Shown here: one piece after another, positions 24,870 through 33,346 of the stretch
How positions within the stretch are numbered: the first letter of the stretch is position 1
How the letters are laid out: the number at the start of each line of letters is the position of its first letter
NCBI GenBank assembly: GCA_049422085.1
Contig: JBMSOD010000008.1
Location: forward strand, 1-33,430
DNA from: UBA4615 sp049422085
GTDB taxonomy: Bacteria > Pseudomonadota > Gammaproteobacteria > Burkholderiales > Burkholderiaceae_E
Reading direction: 5' to 3'
Length of the DNA stretch: 33,430 nucleotides
Translations under genes and position numbers: made by a program
The notes under the pieces: model-generated
Database searches by the model: none
What the model was told of the DNA's origin: nothing
The model's input: the letters and a program-made list of their open reading frames with translations, nothing else

Positions 24870-26501
24870 TCAGGCCTTTTTCAGACCCATTTCGTGCAGA
24901 GGGGCCAAGGCCCCCCACACTCCGAAGTTCTGCGCGCCGACATTGCGCCCGAAGGCGCCCGCATAGCCGGTTTCGAACACATAGGCGATGGGGCAATCTT
25001 CGACCACGAGCTTCTGGAACTCGGCATAGAGCTTCTTGCGGGTGTTGGCGTCACGCTCAATGGCTGCGCGGGCCATCAGATCGTCGACCTTCGGGTTGGA
25101 ATACTGCTGGGTGTTGGACCAGATCACCCCCTTGCGGATGTTGGAGGTCTGATAGGTCCGATGCACGCCGATCACCGGGTCGCCCCAGTTCCAGACCGAG
25201 TCGGTGGTGAGTTCGAAGTCGTGGTCGCCAACTCGCCGGGCCCAGGTCGGAAAGTCGGGGGACAGCCGCACGGTAAGGTCGACGCCGATCTTGGCCAGCG
25301 CCGGTCGCAGGTACTCCGCAAGCGTACGTTGGTCTCCGCTGCTCACGCTGTCGCAGGTCAGTGCCAGGCGCTTGCCGTCGGCACCAGCCTTGAGCCCTGC
25401 GGCATCAAGCAGCTGCGCAGCCTTGGCCAGATCGAAGCCAAGTTTGGGGACATCGGCCGAATAGAAGGGGCTGCTGCTGTGCAGCGGGCCCGTCGATGCA
25501 CGCACTGCGCCGGTTGACAGATTCTTGACCACAAACTCACGGTCGATGGCATGCGACAGGGCCTGGCGTACACGTTTGTCGGCAAGCTTGGGATGCTTCG
25601 TGTTGAAGGCCAGCCAGACCAGCGCACCCACGCCCGGAACGAAATCGTCGCTCACGGTGGCCCCGGGGGTCTTCTTCAGCCGGGCGATTTCACGGGGATC
25701 GCCGATGAAGGGAATGAAATCGAGCTCACCACGCTCGAAACCGAGCACCATGCTGGTCGAATCCTTGTACTCCTTGAACACAAGACGATCGAGCAGCGGC
25801 TGACCCGGCAGGAAGAACTTCTCGAAGCGCTGCATGATCACATGCTCGCCCGGCTTGAACTCCACCAGCCGGAAGGGACCCGAGCCCACCACATTGTTGA
25901 CATTGCGCGGATGGGTAGGCAGCGGTGTGCCGTCGCCATAGATGTGCTTGGGCAGGATGGGAACAAACACCGTGGTCATGGCCAGCTGCAGGGCCGGATG
26001 GGGGTCCTTGAGTCGCACCACGGCCGTGTGCTTGTCCGTCAGCGTGACCGCATTGACCGGCGCGAACATGCCCTTGAAGGGATGGTGATCGCGCACCGCT
26101 TCGACCGAAAACTGGACATCCTCGGACGTGATGGGTTTTCCGTCATGAAAGACCGCATCCTTGCGCAGGTGCAGGGTGATGCTGCGGGCATCGTCCGAGA
26201 CCGACCAGCGCTCAGCCAGATAGGGGCGGGGCTTCCATTGACGGTCAATCAGCAAGGGAGAAGCAAAGAGCTGAGCCGCCGGCATCATCGGCGAGCCCGA
26301 CATCAGCGCCGGATTGAAGTGCCGCGGCCTTGAAGGTGAGCCAATCAGCAACTGGCCGCCTTTGACGGCACCGGTCTGTGCGAAGGCCCATTGCGGGGCA
26401 CCCAGCGCGGACAGACCGCAGGCCGCGCCCATGGCGCCCATTCCTGATGCAAGCAGATTGCGTCGAGCTGAATCGGCAACAGAATGATCATTCGATGACA
26501 T
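24870..26501 (-). CDS. ABC substrate-binding protein, SBP family 5, Tat-type signal
   Basis: From the ATG at 26501 the protein is 543 residues. AAGGAG about 8 bases upstream (plus 26510-26516) decides this start over an upstream in-frame ATG at 26540. The signal has a twin-arginine core (SARRNLLASG), a long mildly hydrophobic stretch and AFAQ, so Tat export is likely. Family 5 features are LHLRKDAVFHDGKPITSEDV, VVGSGPFRLVEFKPGEHV and KRVRQALSHAIDREFVV. No permease or ATPase gene accompanies it, in contrast to the complete system at 4527-10032. It may deliver its ligand to permeases encoded elsewhere or act as a sensor. It lies 93 bases downstream of the amidohydrolase gene on the same strand, so it probably imports a substrate or precursor of that cluster. 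Confidence 0.9.
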   Translation of the reverse strand: MSSNDHSVADSARRNLLASGMGAMGAACGLSALGAPQWAFAQTGAVKGGQLLIGSPSRPRHFNPALMSGSPMMPAAQLFASPLLIDRQWKPRPYLAERWSVSDDARSITLHLRKDAVFHDGKPITSEDVQFSVEAVRDHHPFKGMFAPVNAVTLTDKHTAVVRLKDPHPALQLAMTTVFVPILPKHIYGDGTPLPTHPRNVNNVVGSGPFRLVEFKPGEHVIMQRFEKFFLPGQPLLDRLVFKEYKDSTSMVLGFERGELDFIPFIGDPREIARLKKTPGATVSDDFVPGVGALVWLAFNTKHPKLADKRVRQALSHAIDREFVVKNLSTGAVRASTGPLHSSSPFYSADVPKLGFDLAKAAQLLDAAGLKAGADGKRLALTCDSVSSGDQRTLAEYLRPALAKIGVDLTVRLSPDFPTWARRVGDHDFELTTDSVWNWGDPVIGVHRTYQTSNIRKGVIWSNTQQYSNPKVDDLMARAAIERDANTRKKLYAEFQKLVVEDCPIAYVFETGYAGAFGRNVGAQNFGVWGALAPLHEMGLKKA

Positions 26502-26594
26502 GGTCAATGCTCCTTGGTAAGTCCTGGTAAAAGCCGCCATTGCCTTGCACCAGGTGAGTGCGAGGCAATGCGCCTGAAGACGCAGGGCGCCGGT

Positions 26595-28229
26595 TCAGGC
26601 CCCGGCCTCGAAGATTCGTCCGCCCTGAACCGTGCCCCAGACCCGGACGTCTTTCAGTCGCCCAGGGTCGGTCTCGAGCGGGTCATCCTGCAGCACGGCA
26701 AAGTCGGCCCGCTTGCCGGCCTCGATGCTGCCGATCTCCTGGTCCAGGTGCAGGCTGGAAGCCGCACCGAGCGTGACCGCCCTCAGCGCCTCGCCCACGC
26801 TCACCCTTTCGTGGGCTCCCAGGACACGGCCGCTCGCCGTGGTTCGGTTGACCGCACACCAGGCGACATGCAGGGGGCCCAGCGGCGTGACAGGCGCATC
26901 GGAGTGAATGGTCCAGCGCACACCAATCTCCTGTGCCGAATGACAGGGATTCATGCGCTCGGCCCGATCCGGACCCAGCGTAAGGCCGTAGTGGGCATCC
27001 CCCCAGTAGAAGTGATGGTTGGCAAAGAAGTTGCCGCCCACGCCCAGCGCCTTCATGCGCTGCAGCTGCGCACGGTCGGCCATCTGACAGTGCTGCAGCA
27101 TGAAGCGGTGGTCTCCCGAGGGGTGTTTGCGCAGAGCTTCCTCGATGCAGTCGAGCGCCAGATCGATCGCCGCATCGCCGTTGGTATGGGTATGCATCTG
27201 GATCCCGTTTTCGAGGGCCATGGCATACACCCGGCGCAGGTACTCCGGTTCGACGTACCACAGACCTTGCGGAGCGCCGTTGAAGTAGCCGGGCCAGCGC
27301 AGTCGGGCCGAGAAGCCCTGAATCGAGCCGTCGGCATGGGCCTTGACGCGCCCCATCAGCAGGCGCTCGGTGCTGCGCGCCTTGAGAGCAAGTGCCCGTT
27401 CAATCACCTGCTCGACTGTCTGCCCCCGGACATGCATGGCGGGCACCAGCGTCACCGGATAGTCTGCCCGCCCGGTGACCTCGAGTAGTTGATCGACACT
27501 GCGCTCGTTGATCGAACTGGCCAGATCGGTGGCGGTGGTCACCCCCTTGCGCACGGCGAGTTGTCCGAAGGCGAGGGCGCCCTCGGTATCCCCTGCCATG
27601 ACATCGCGGCTGACGCCACACTTGACCAGCACCGGAGTCATGGCCTCGGGTCCGCGCAGCTCGCCATTGGGCAGGCCGTCGTCGCCCAGCAGGATGCCCG
27701 GGTGATCCACGCCCGGGCGTAGCAGCCCGGCCAGTTCGAGCGCCAGGCTGTTGCCATTGGTGATGTGGCCGCTGGCATGCATCAGCGCGATGGGCCGCGT
27801 GGTGCTGACCCGATCAAGGTCGTGCCGGTTGCAGCGGCGGCCGGTGAAGTAGATCGGATCAAAGCCCCAGGCCACGATCGGGCCCGTGTCTGCGGGCCGC
27901 TCGGCCTGAACCTGAAGCAGGCGTTGCACGACGGCATCGATGGACCCCAGCCCCTGCCAGATGCGCCCGTCCGGACCCATGCGATCGAAAAAGCCGCAAT
28001 AGATGTAGCGCCAGTAGACGCCTTCGCCCAGATGGCTGTGACCCTCGACGAATCCAGGGAGAAGCACCTTGTCGGCCAGGCGCTCGTCAAGCACATGCTC
28101 GCCCCAGCCAGACAGTTCTTCTCGACTGCCCACGCCGAGGATGCGGCCGTCCCGTACGGCAACGTGGGTGGCTTCAGGCCGGACCGGGTTGAAGGTATGG
28201 ATGCGGCGTGCGCGGTACAGGGTGAACAT
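26595..28229 (-). CDS. YtcJ-like metal-dependent amidohydrolase (Amidohydro_3)
   Basis: The 544-residue protein has the organisation of the YtcJ/amidohydrolase-3 family (PF07969). A short N-terminal beta-sandwich is followed by the metal motif GHSHLG (H64 and H66), then MHASGHITNGNSLAL, a mid-barrel VKAHADGSIQGF segment, HTHTNGDAAIDLAL, LQHCQM, and IHSDAPVTPLGPL with the catalytic Asp. The C-terminal sandwich closes with IGSIEAGKRADFAVLQDDPL. Such enzymes hydrolyse amide or related C-N bonds of small, often cyclic or acylated, compounds; substrates are rarely known. No signal peptide is seen. It lies between the CoA-transferase gene (72-base gap) and the binding-protein gene in the same orientation, so it may open the imported substrate. 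Confidence 0.88.
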   Translation of the reverse strand: MFTLYRARRIHTFNPVRPEATHVAVRDGRILGVGSREELSGWGEHVLDERLADKVLLPGFVEGHSHLGEGVYWRYIYCGFFDRMGPDGRIWQGLGSIDAVVQRLLQVQAERPADTGPIVAWGFDPIYFTGRRCNRHDLDRVSTTRPIALMHASGHITNGNSLALELAGLLRPGVDHPGILLGDDGLPNGELRGPEAMTPVLVKCGVSRDVMAGDTEGALAFGQLAVRKGVTTATDLASSINERSVDQLLEVTGRADYPVTLVPAMHVRGQTVEQVIERALALKARSTERLLMGRVKAHADGSIQGFSARLRWPGYFNGAPQGLWYVEPEYLRRVYAMALENGIQMHTHTNGDAAIDLALDCIEEALRKHPSGDHRFMLQHCQMADRAQLQRMKALGVGGNFFANHHFYWGDAHYGLTLGPDRAERMNPCHSAQEIGVRWTIHSDAPVTPLGPLHVAWCAVNRTTASGRVLGAHERVSVGEALRAVTLGAASSLHLDQEIGSIEAGKRADFAVLQDDPLETDPGRLKDVRVWGTVQGGRIFEAGA

Positions 28230-28301
28230 GGGGGTGAAGTCCGGTTGAGTGAATCAGTGGATCGTCTGAGTTGTTGTGTGCCCGACTGCAGTGAGTCCTG
28301 T

Positions 28302-29561
28302 TCAGATCACCCGGTCGGCCTGCATGCTCCGGATCTGTTCCTCGCTATAGCCGAGGGAGGCCAGTATGCGCTGCGTGTCGGCGCCCGGCGTGGCCACAGG
28401 GCCTTCGATGCCGCCATTGCCATGGGCCATCCGGAATCCGGCGCCAGCCAGCCTGACCTCGCCATAGGGGGTCTGGGCCGCTTGCACCAGGCCTCGATGA
28501 GCGACCTGCGGATGGTTCACGATCTCGGAGATCTTCCAGACCGTGGCGCAGGGCACGTCGGCGGCGGTGAGCCGGGCCTCCCAGTCCTTGGCATTGCCGT
28601 GGCGCATGGCCTCTTCAATGATGCGCCGCAGTTCGACTTCGTTTTCGGTCCGTGTAAACCAGTCGGAAAAACGGGCGTCGCCCAGCAGGTCGCTACGACC
28701 CAGCGCACGCAGCAGGTTGTCGAACTGCTTGTCGGTGAGCACGGCCAGCACGATATGCCCGTCGCCGCAGGCAAACCGGTCGGCGGTGGGCTTGCGGCTG
28801 GTCGAGCGGTTGCCGTATTGCGGATGCATGTACTGCATGACCGTGTATTCGGCCACCTGGGGCGCCATGAAATTGAGCATGGCGTCGAGCATGGCCACAT
28901 CGACGAACTGACCCTGGCCGGTATGGGTGCGCTGGTACAGCGCGCTGGCCATGGCAAAGGCGGCGGTCATGCCGGTGGTGATGTCGGCCAGTGCAAAGCC
29001 CGCGCGCATCGGCCCCCCCTGCTCGTCACCGGTGATCGACATCAGTCCCGACATGGCCTGGATCTTTCCGTCGAAACTTGCTGTGCCGCGTTCGGGGCCG
29101 GTGCTGCCAAAGCCTGAAATGCCGCAATAGATCAGCCTGGGGTTGAGCTTGGACAGTTGAGACCAGCCGATCCCCTTGCGCTCGAGCACGCCCGGACGAA
29201 AGTTCTCGCAGACGATGTCCACCTCGCGGGCCAGCCGGTTCACGATCTCGACCGCCTCGGGCTTGCCCAGGTCAAGGGTGATGCTGCGCTTGTTGGCATT
29301 CACTGCCATCCAGGCCGGACCCAGCTGGCGCTCCGACCATTCCCGGCTGATCGGCGACAGGCGCATGGCATCGCCCGAGACCGGTTCCACCTTGATCACC
29401 TCGGCCCCCTGCAGGGCCAGTTGAAAGGTGCTGAACGGGCCGGCCAGAAAGTGGGTGAAGTCGAGCACCCGCACGCCCGCAAAGGGCTTGGGGCCTGGGG
29501 CGGATTGCGCGAGCGACGGGCGTTCGGAGCCTGTACTGGACGCCTGGCGGGCTTGGCTCAT
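28302..29561 (-). CDS. CaiB/BaiF family (type III) CoA-transferase
   Basis: The product is 419 residues. It has the family opening GVRVLDFTHFLAGPF, LQGAEVIKVEP, RSITLDLGKPEA, the IVCENFRPGVLERKGIG block and IYCGISGFGSTGP. The catalytic aspartate, which forms the acyl-anhydride intermediate, is D164 in SFDGKIQAMSG, just before the SITGDE loop. Members move CoA between carboxylic acids (formyl-CoA/oxalate, carnitine, succinyl-CoA/arylalkylsuccinate). A Gln/Ser/Pro-rich lead of about 25 residues precedes the domain. It follows the GrdB-like gene by 29 bases and is divergent from an acyl-CoA dehydrogenase gene, so it probably activates the acid that the dehydrogenase then oxidises. The acid is not identifiable. 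Confidence 0.92.
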   Translation of the reverse strand: MSQARQASSTGSERPSLAQSAPGPKPFAGVRVLDFTHFLAGPFSTFQLALQGAEVIKVEPVSGDAMRLSPISREWSERQLGPAWMAVNANKRSITLDLGKPEAVEIVNRLAREVDIVCENFRPGVLERKGIGWSQLSKLNPRLIYCGISGFGSTGPERGTASFDGKIQAMSGLMSITGDEQGGPMRAGFALADITTGMTAAFAMASALYQRTHTGQGQFVDVAMLDAMLNFMAPQVAEYTVMQYMHPQYGNRSTSRKPTADRFACGDGHIVLAVLTDKQFDNLLRALGRSDLLGDARFSDWFTRTENEVELRRIIEEAMRHGNAKDWEARLTAADVPCATVWKISEIVNHPQVAHRGLVQAAQTPYGEVRLAGAGFRMAHGNGGIEGPVATPGADTQRILASLGYSEEQIRSMQADRVI

Positions 29562-29590
29562 GGTGGAGTTCGCCTGATAGGTTTGTCGGG

Positions 29591-30547
29591 TCAGTCGGCC
29601 TGGCCGGCCAGCGTGGTGTCGCGTACGCCCTGGGCCACTGCCTTGATCTGGTCGTTGGCCGCTCGCCGCGCGGCAATCTCCTCGGCCGACAGTCGGCTCA
29701 GATCGAGGTAGTCCTGTTTCCAGCTTGGGCTGCCCTGCCAGCGTAGCGGGTTCTGCACCGTACTGCGTGGCGCGATTGCATGCTCGAGCAGATCAAGCGC
29801 GAGCGCGAGCGTACTGTCCTGCGAGGCAGGGTCGAAGGGACGTGCTGCGGCGTTGCCCAGCGGGAAGTCGCTGAACAGAAAGCGCGGCACGCCACAGTGC
29901 TCGACAATGTCCTTGGCCGCTCCCATCACGACCGTGGGGATGCCCGAGGCCTCGAGGTAGCGTGCGGTCAGGCTCATGGTCTGGTGACAGACCGGGCAGT
30001 TGGCCACAAGCACGGCCGCCTGCACGCCATCGGCCCGGCAGCTCGCCAGGAGCTCGGGGCAGTCGACCTCCAGGGTATGCCGCTGGCTTCGGTTGGTGGG
30101 CACGCCGAAAAACCGGGGGGCGATGCTGCCGATACGACCGGCCGCCTGGGCCCGGCGCAAGGCAGGCAGCGGGAACCAGGTCGCGCTGTCATCAGTGGTG
30201 TTGGCCCGGTCGATGCCGACATGGGAGATGCGCAGATCATGGTCGACCGACGTGTCGCCGCTGTAGACCTTGTAGAACTTGGCTGCCGCGTTGTAGGGCG
30301 CACCTGCGCCCTGAGGGCCCTTGTCAGGCTGGTAGGGCGCAGCCGTTGTGAGGAGCGCGACCCTGGTCTGGCTCAGCGGTGCGTTCAGGCGCACGAAGGG
30401 CACCTGCTCGAAGTGCGCATAGCGATACGGATTGCCGTAGCCCAGGGCGTTGTACCAGTCATGGGTGCGGCGGATGTAGGGCACCGGGCTGTCCCAGTCG
30501 GGCAGGTCGGTCAGCCGGTCGAGATCGCTGGCGGGGGGCTGGTTCAA
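29591..30547 (-). CDS. GrdB/PrdB-family protein with Cys in place of selenocysteine
   Basis: From a TTG at 30547 the protein is 318 residues. AGGAG (plus 30555-30559) sits 7 bases upstream, which decides this start over an open but unlike extension to 30661. The domain matches the C-terminal half of glycine/sarcosine/betaine reductase component B and D-proline reductase PrdB (PF07355). It has ARVALLTTAAPY, RISHVGIDRANTTDD, FPLPALRRAQAAGRIGSIAP, then GVQAAVLVANCPVCHQT and a late FSDFPLGNAA. At the position of the catalytic selenocysteine (UxxC motif) it has C184-P-V-C187, with C184 encoded by TGC, so no recoding is needed. Classical members act in anaerobic Stickland fermentation with a pyruvoyl partner; no such partner is seen here. 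It heads the minus-strand catabolic operon. A thiol-based reductive or C-N-cleaving step is inferred; the substrate is unknown. Confidence 0.75.
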   Translation of the reverse strand: MNQPPASDLDRLTDLPDWDSPVPYIRRTHDWYNALGYGNPYRYAHFEQVPFVRLNAPLSQTRVALLTTAAPYQPDKGPQGAGAPYNAAAKFYKVYSGDTSVDHDLRISHVGIDRANTTDDSATWFPLPALRRAQAAGRIGSIAPRFFGVPTNRSQRHTLEVDCPELLASCRADGVQAAVLVANCPVCHQTMSLTARYLEASGIPTVVMGAAKDIVEHCGVPRFLFSDFPLGNAAARPFDPASQDSTLALALDLLEHAIAPRSTVQNPLRWQGSPSWKQDYLDLSRLSAEEIAARRAANDQIKAVAQGVRDTTLAGQAD

Positions 30548-30594
30548 GAAAGGTCTCCTGGTCTGGGGCGCGAGAGGCCTGCGCCTGATGCATT

Positions 30595-30603
30595 GTGGAC
30601 CAC
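30595..30603. promoter_or_regulatory. Short palindrome GTGGACCAC
   Basis: A 9-base odd palindrome (4-base arms, central A) lies 48 bases from the GrdB-like start in the divergent control region 30548-30780. It is short enough to occur by chance and is noted only because the same region holds two other palindromes. Confidence 0.2.
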
Positions 30604-30637
30604 TTGCCCTCAGCCCGCGAGCCTCGAGGCAGGATGT

Positions 30638-30654
30638 CGGAATGCAACATTCCG
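30638..30654. promoter_or_regulatory. Perfect 17-bp palindrome, candidate operator of the catabolic cluster
   Basis: CGGAATG at 30638-30644 and CATTCCG at 30648-30654 are perfect inverted copies around CAA. The site sits near the middle of the 233-base gap between the divergent GrdB-like operon and the MFS gene. Size and symmetry suit a dimeric repressor or activator. No regulator gene is next to it. A third, smaller palindrome (CGCAA-A-TTGCG, 30695-30705) lies downstream. I could not identify convincing -35/-10 pairs in the gap. Confidence 0.5.
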
Positions 30655-30780
30655 CGCCCACCCCTGTTGGTTCGGCTGCGCGGGTGACTGGAGTCGCAAA
30701 TTGCGTCAGGCGCGGCGAATGGCACGGCCGGTCTGCAGCCCGGCGCCCGATAGGCGAGAATCGGGACTCTGAGGAGCGGC

Positions 30781-32118
30781 ATGAAGATCTTTCACGGATG
30801 GCGGGTGGCCGGCGCGGGTGCTGGCTTGCAGTTCATGCAGGCGGGACTGAACCATCAGTCCTTCGGGGCCTATATCGCTGTGCTTGCTGCCGAACAGGGT
30901 TGGAGCAAGACAGCGCTTTCCGGTGCGGCCGCCCTGCAGTCGGTGGAGACGGCGGTGATCGGTCCGGCGCTGGGCTGGCTGGTCGATCGCTTTGGCCCGG
31001 GCATCATGATCCGCATTGGCGTGGTGCTGTTCGCTCTCGGACTGGTGGCCTTCAGTCAGGTCGAAACCCTCACCGGCTTTTATCTGGCGTCGCTCCTGAT
31101 TGCAGCGGGCGTCAGCCTGTGCGGTTACTTTCCCATCAATGTCGCCATCATTCACTGGTTCGAGCGCAAGCGGGCGCGGGCCATGGCCACCTCCAGTCTT
31201 GGACTGGCGCTGGGCGGCCTGATTGTTCCGATGGTGGCAGGCTCCATCGCCGCCTTTGGCTGGCGGGCCACGGCCCTGGGCTCTGCGGTGGCGGTGCTCC
31301 TGCTCGGCTGGCCGCTGGCCAGCGTCTTCAAGGGCAAACCCTCCGAGCTGGGTCAGACCATCGACGGCGAGCCAGCGCCCGGGGCGAAAGACGGACGGGA
31401 GGCGAGCCTGACGCCAGTCTCGGGTGCAGCCTTGCAGTCCGAGTCCGAGCGGAACCCTTCAGGGGTGCAGAACAGCGCAGCCAGCCCGTCCATGGCCCCC
31501 ATCCCAGCCCCGGCGGCGGCGGTCGAGTTCAGCCTGCGCGAGGCCTTGCGCACCAGAGCGTTTTGGCTGCTGGCCCTGGGACATGGTTCAGCGTTGCTGG
31601 TGGTCACCTCGGTCAATGTGCATGCCATCTCGCACATGAAGGAAGGACTGGGTTATAGCCTGGCGCAGGCCTCCTTCATCATTTCACTCATGACGGTGGG
31701 CCAGCTTGGGGGGGTGGGGATTGGCATGTGGGTGGGCGATCGCTACAACAAGCGCATGATGGCGGCGGCCTGCATGCTCATGCATGCAGCGGGCCTGCTG
31801 TTGCTCACCTGGGCGGCCAATACCGCCATGCTGGTGGGCTTTGCCCTGGTTCATGGGGTGGCCTGGGGCCTGCGAGGCCCCTTCATGCAGGCCATCCGGG
31901 CCGATTACTTCGGTCGCCGGGCGATCGGCATGATCATGGGCATCTCCTCGCTGGTGATCGCCATCGGTCAGATCAGTGGTCCTCTGGTGGCAGGTGCGAT
32001 GGCCGACTGGACCGGCGACTATCGTGCCGGCTTCACCCTGCTGGCCCTGCTGGCCGGAGCGGGTGGCATGTTCTTTGTCATGGCCACGCCGCCCAAGCCC
32101 CCATTGCGCCCCGCCTGA
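30781..32118 (+). CDS. MFS transporter, OFA/monocarboxylate-like
   Basis: The product is 445 residues, starting at an ATG with GAGGAG five bases upstream. About twelve hydrophobic segments are present. The order MKIFHGWRVAGAGAGLQF, then GPALGWLVDRFGPGIMIRIG (the loop 2-3 signature) and FPINVAIIHWFERKRARAMA resembles the oxalate:formate antiporter/monocarboxylate subgroup of MFS. A long polar linker of about 65 residues, rich in Ala, Pro and Ser (roughly 195-260), joins the two halves. The family imports small carboxylates across the inner membrane. It is divergent from the GrdB-like/CaiB operon and 46 bases upstream of an acyl-CoA dehydrogenase gene, so uptake of the acid processed by the cluster is inferred. 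The substrate is unknown. Confidence 0.87.
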   Translation: MKIFHGWRVAGAGAGLQFMQAGLNHQSFGAYIAVLAAEQGWSKTALSGAAALQSVETAVIGPALGWLVDRFGPGIMIRIGVVLFALGLVAFSQVETLTGFYLASLLIAAGVSLCGYFPINVAIIHWFERKRARAMATSSLGLALGGLIVPMVAGSIAAFGWRATALGSAVAVLLLGWPLASVFKGKPSELGQTIDGEPAPGAKDGREASLTPVSGAALQSESERNPSGVQNSAASPSMAPIPAPAAAVEFSLREALRTRAFWLLALGHGSALLVVTSVNVHAISHMKEGLGYSLAQASFIISLMTVGQLGGVGIGMWVGDRYNKRMMAAACMLMHAAGLLLLTWAANTAMLVGFALVHGVAWGLRGPFMQAIRADYFGRRAIGMIMGISSLVIAIGQISGPLVAGAMADWTGDYRAGFTLLALLAGAGGMFFVMATPPKPPLRPA

Positions 32119-32164
32119 TTGAAGGTGCAGGGCATAATCGCCACGCTTCAATACGAGACCTGTC

Positions 32165-33322
32165 ATGCAGCAAGCCACCGACTTTCCCGATATCCGCGAC
32201 GGCGTGCGTGCCCTGTGCGCCGAGTTCCCTGACGAGTACTTCCGCAAGGTCGACCACGAGCGGGCCTACCCGGAGGCCTTCGTCGCTGCCCTGACCAAGG
32301 CTGGCTGGATGGCCGCCCTGATTCCGCAGGAATACGGTGGCTCAGGGCTGCGCCTGGTCGAGGCTTCGGTCATCATGGAAGAGATCAACCGCTGCGGCGG
32401 CAATTCGGGCGCCTGTCATGGCCAGATGTACAACATGGGCACGCTGCTCAGGCATGGCTCGGCCGAGCAGAAGCAGCGCTGGCTGCCGCGCATCGCCTCG
32501 GGCGACCTGCGCCTGCAGTCCATGGGTGTGACCGAACCCACCACCGGCACCGATACCACCCGCATCAAGACCAGCGCGGTCCGCAAGGGCGATCGCTATG
32601 TGGTCAATGGCCAGAAGGTCTGGATCTCGCGCATCCAGCACTCCGATCTGATGATCCTGCTGGCCCGCACCACTCCGCTCGATCAGGTCAAGCGCAAGTC
32701 CGAAGGCATGTCGATCTTCGTGGTTGATCTGCATCAGGCGATCGGCAATGGCCTCACGGTCCGGCCCATCCCCAACCTGGTCAACCATGAGACCAATGAG
32801 CTCTTTTTCGAGAATCTTGAAATTCCCGCCGAAAACCTGATCGGCGAGGAAGGGCAGGGCTTCAAGTACATCCTCGATGGCCTGAATGCCGAGCGGGCGC
32901 TGATCGCGGCCGAGTGTATTGGCGATGGCTACTGGTTCATCGACCGGGTCGCGAAGTACACCAAGGAACGCGTGGTCTTCGGCCGCCCCATCGGTCAGAA
33001 CCAGGGCGTGCAGTTTCCGATTGCCGAGGCCTACATCGAGGTCGAGGCCGCCAACCTCATGCGCTGGAAGGCCTGTCAGCTCTTTGATGAGCGCAAGCCT
33101 TGCGGGGCCGAGGCCAACATGGCCAAGTACCTTGCGGCCAAGGCTTCCTGGGAAGCCGCCAATGTCTGCCTGCAATTCCACGGCGGATTTGGATTTGCGT
33201 GTGAATACGATGTCGAGCGCAAGTTCCGCGAGACCCGCCTGTATCAGGTGGCCCCCATCTCGACCAACCTGATCCTGTCCTACATCGGCGAACACGTGCT
33301 GGGGATGCCGAAGTCGTATTGA
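32165..33322 (+). CDS. Acyl-CoA dehydrogenase
   Basis: This is a FAD-dependent alpha,beta-dehydrogenase of acyl-CoA, 385 residues. It has the helical N-terminal domain (IPQEYGGSGLRLVEASVIMEEI), the FAD-contact signature SMGVTEPTTGTDTTRI, and the C-terminal signature QFHGGFGFACEYDVERKFRE. The usual catalytic glutamate of short/medium-chain enzymes (in YEGT) is absent: the matching stretch reads LYQVAPIST with P364. Instead E243 in GLNAERALIAA stands where isovaleryl-CoA and long-chain dehydrogenases carry their base, so the enzyme is probably active with the base on helix G and may favour branched or unusual acyl groups. It follows the MFS gene by 46 bases, and its electron acceptor (ETF) is not encoded here. 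The ATG at 32165 is preceded by CGAGACCTGTC, a weak ribosome site. Confidence 0.93.
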   Translation: MQQATDFPDIRDGVRALCAEFPDEYFRKVDHERAYPEAFVAALTKAGWMAALIPQEYGGSGLRLVEASVIMEEINRCGGNSGACHGQMYNMGTLLRHGSAEQKQRWLPRIASGDLRLQSMGVTEPTTGTDTTRIKTSAVRKGDRYVVNGQKVWISRIQHSDLMILLARTTPLDQVKRKSEGMSIFVVDLHQAIGNGLTVRPIPNLVNHETNELFFENLEIPAENLIGEEGQGFKYILDGLNAERALIAAECIGDGYWFIDRVAKYTKERVVFGRPIGQNQGVQFPIAEAYIEVEAANLMRWKACQLFDERKPCGAEANMAKYLAAKASWEAANVCLQFHGGFGFACEYDVERKFRETRLYQVAPISTNLILSYIGEHVLGMPKSY

Positions 33323-33346
33323 GTCAGCGCGGATAACCCAATTCAA

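Noticed and set aside
29987..29998. Possible selenocysteine recoding in the GrdB-like gene
   Set aside because: The active-site codons are TGC and TGT, not TGA, and the frame is open throughout, so recoding is not needed.
32118..32152. ATTGAAG/CTTCAAT inverted copies flanking CATAAT ahead of the acyl-CoA dehydrogenase gene
   Set aside because: Seven-base arms with a 21-base spacer are plausible by chance, and no -35 element suits the CATAAT hexamer.
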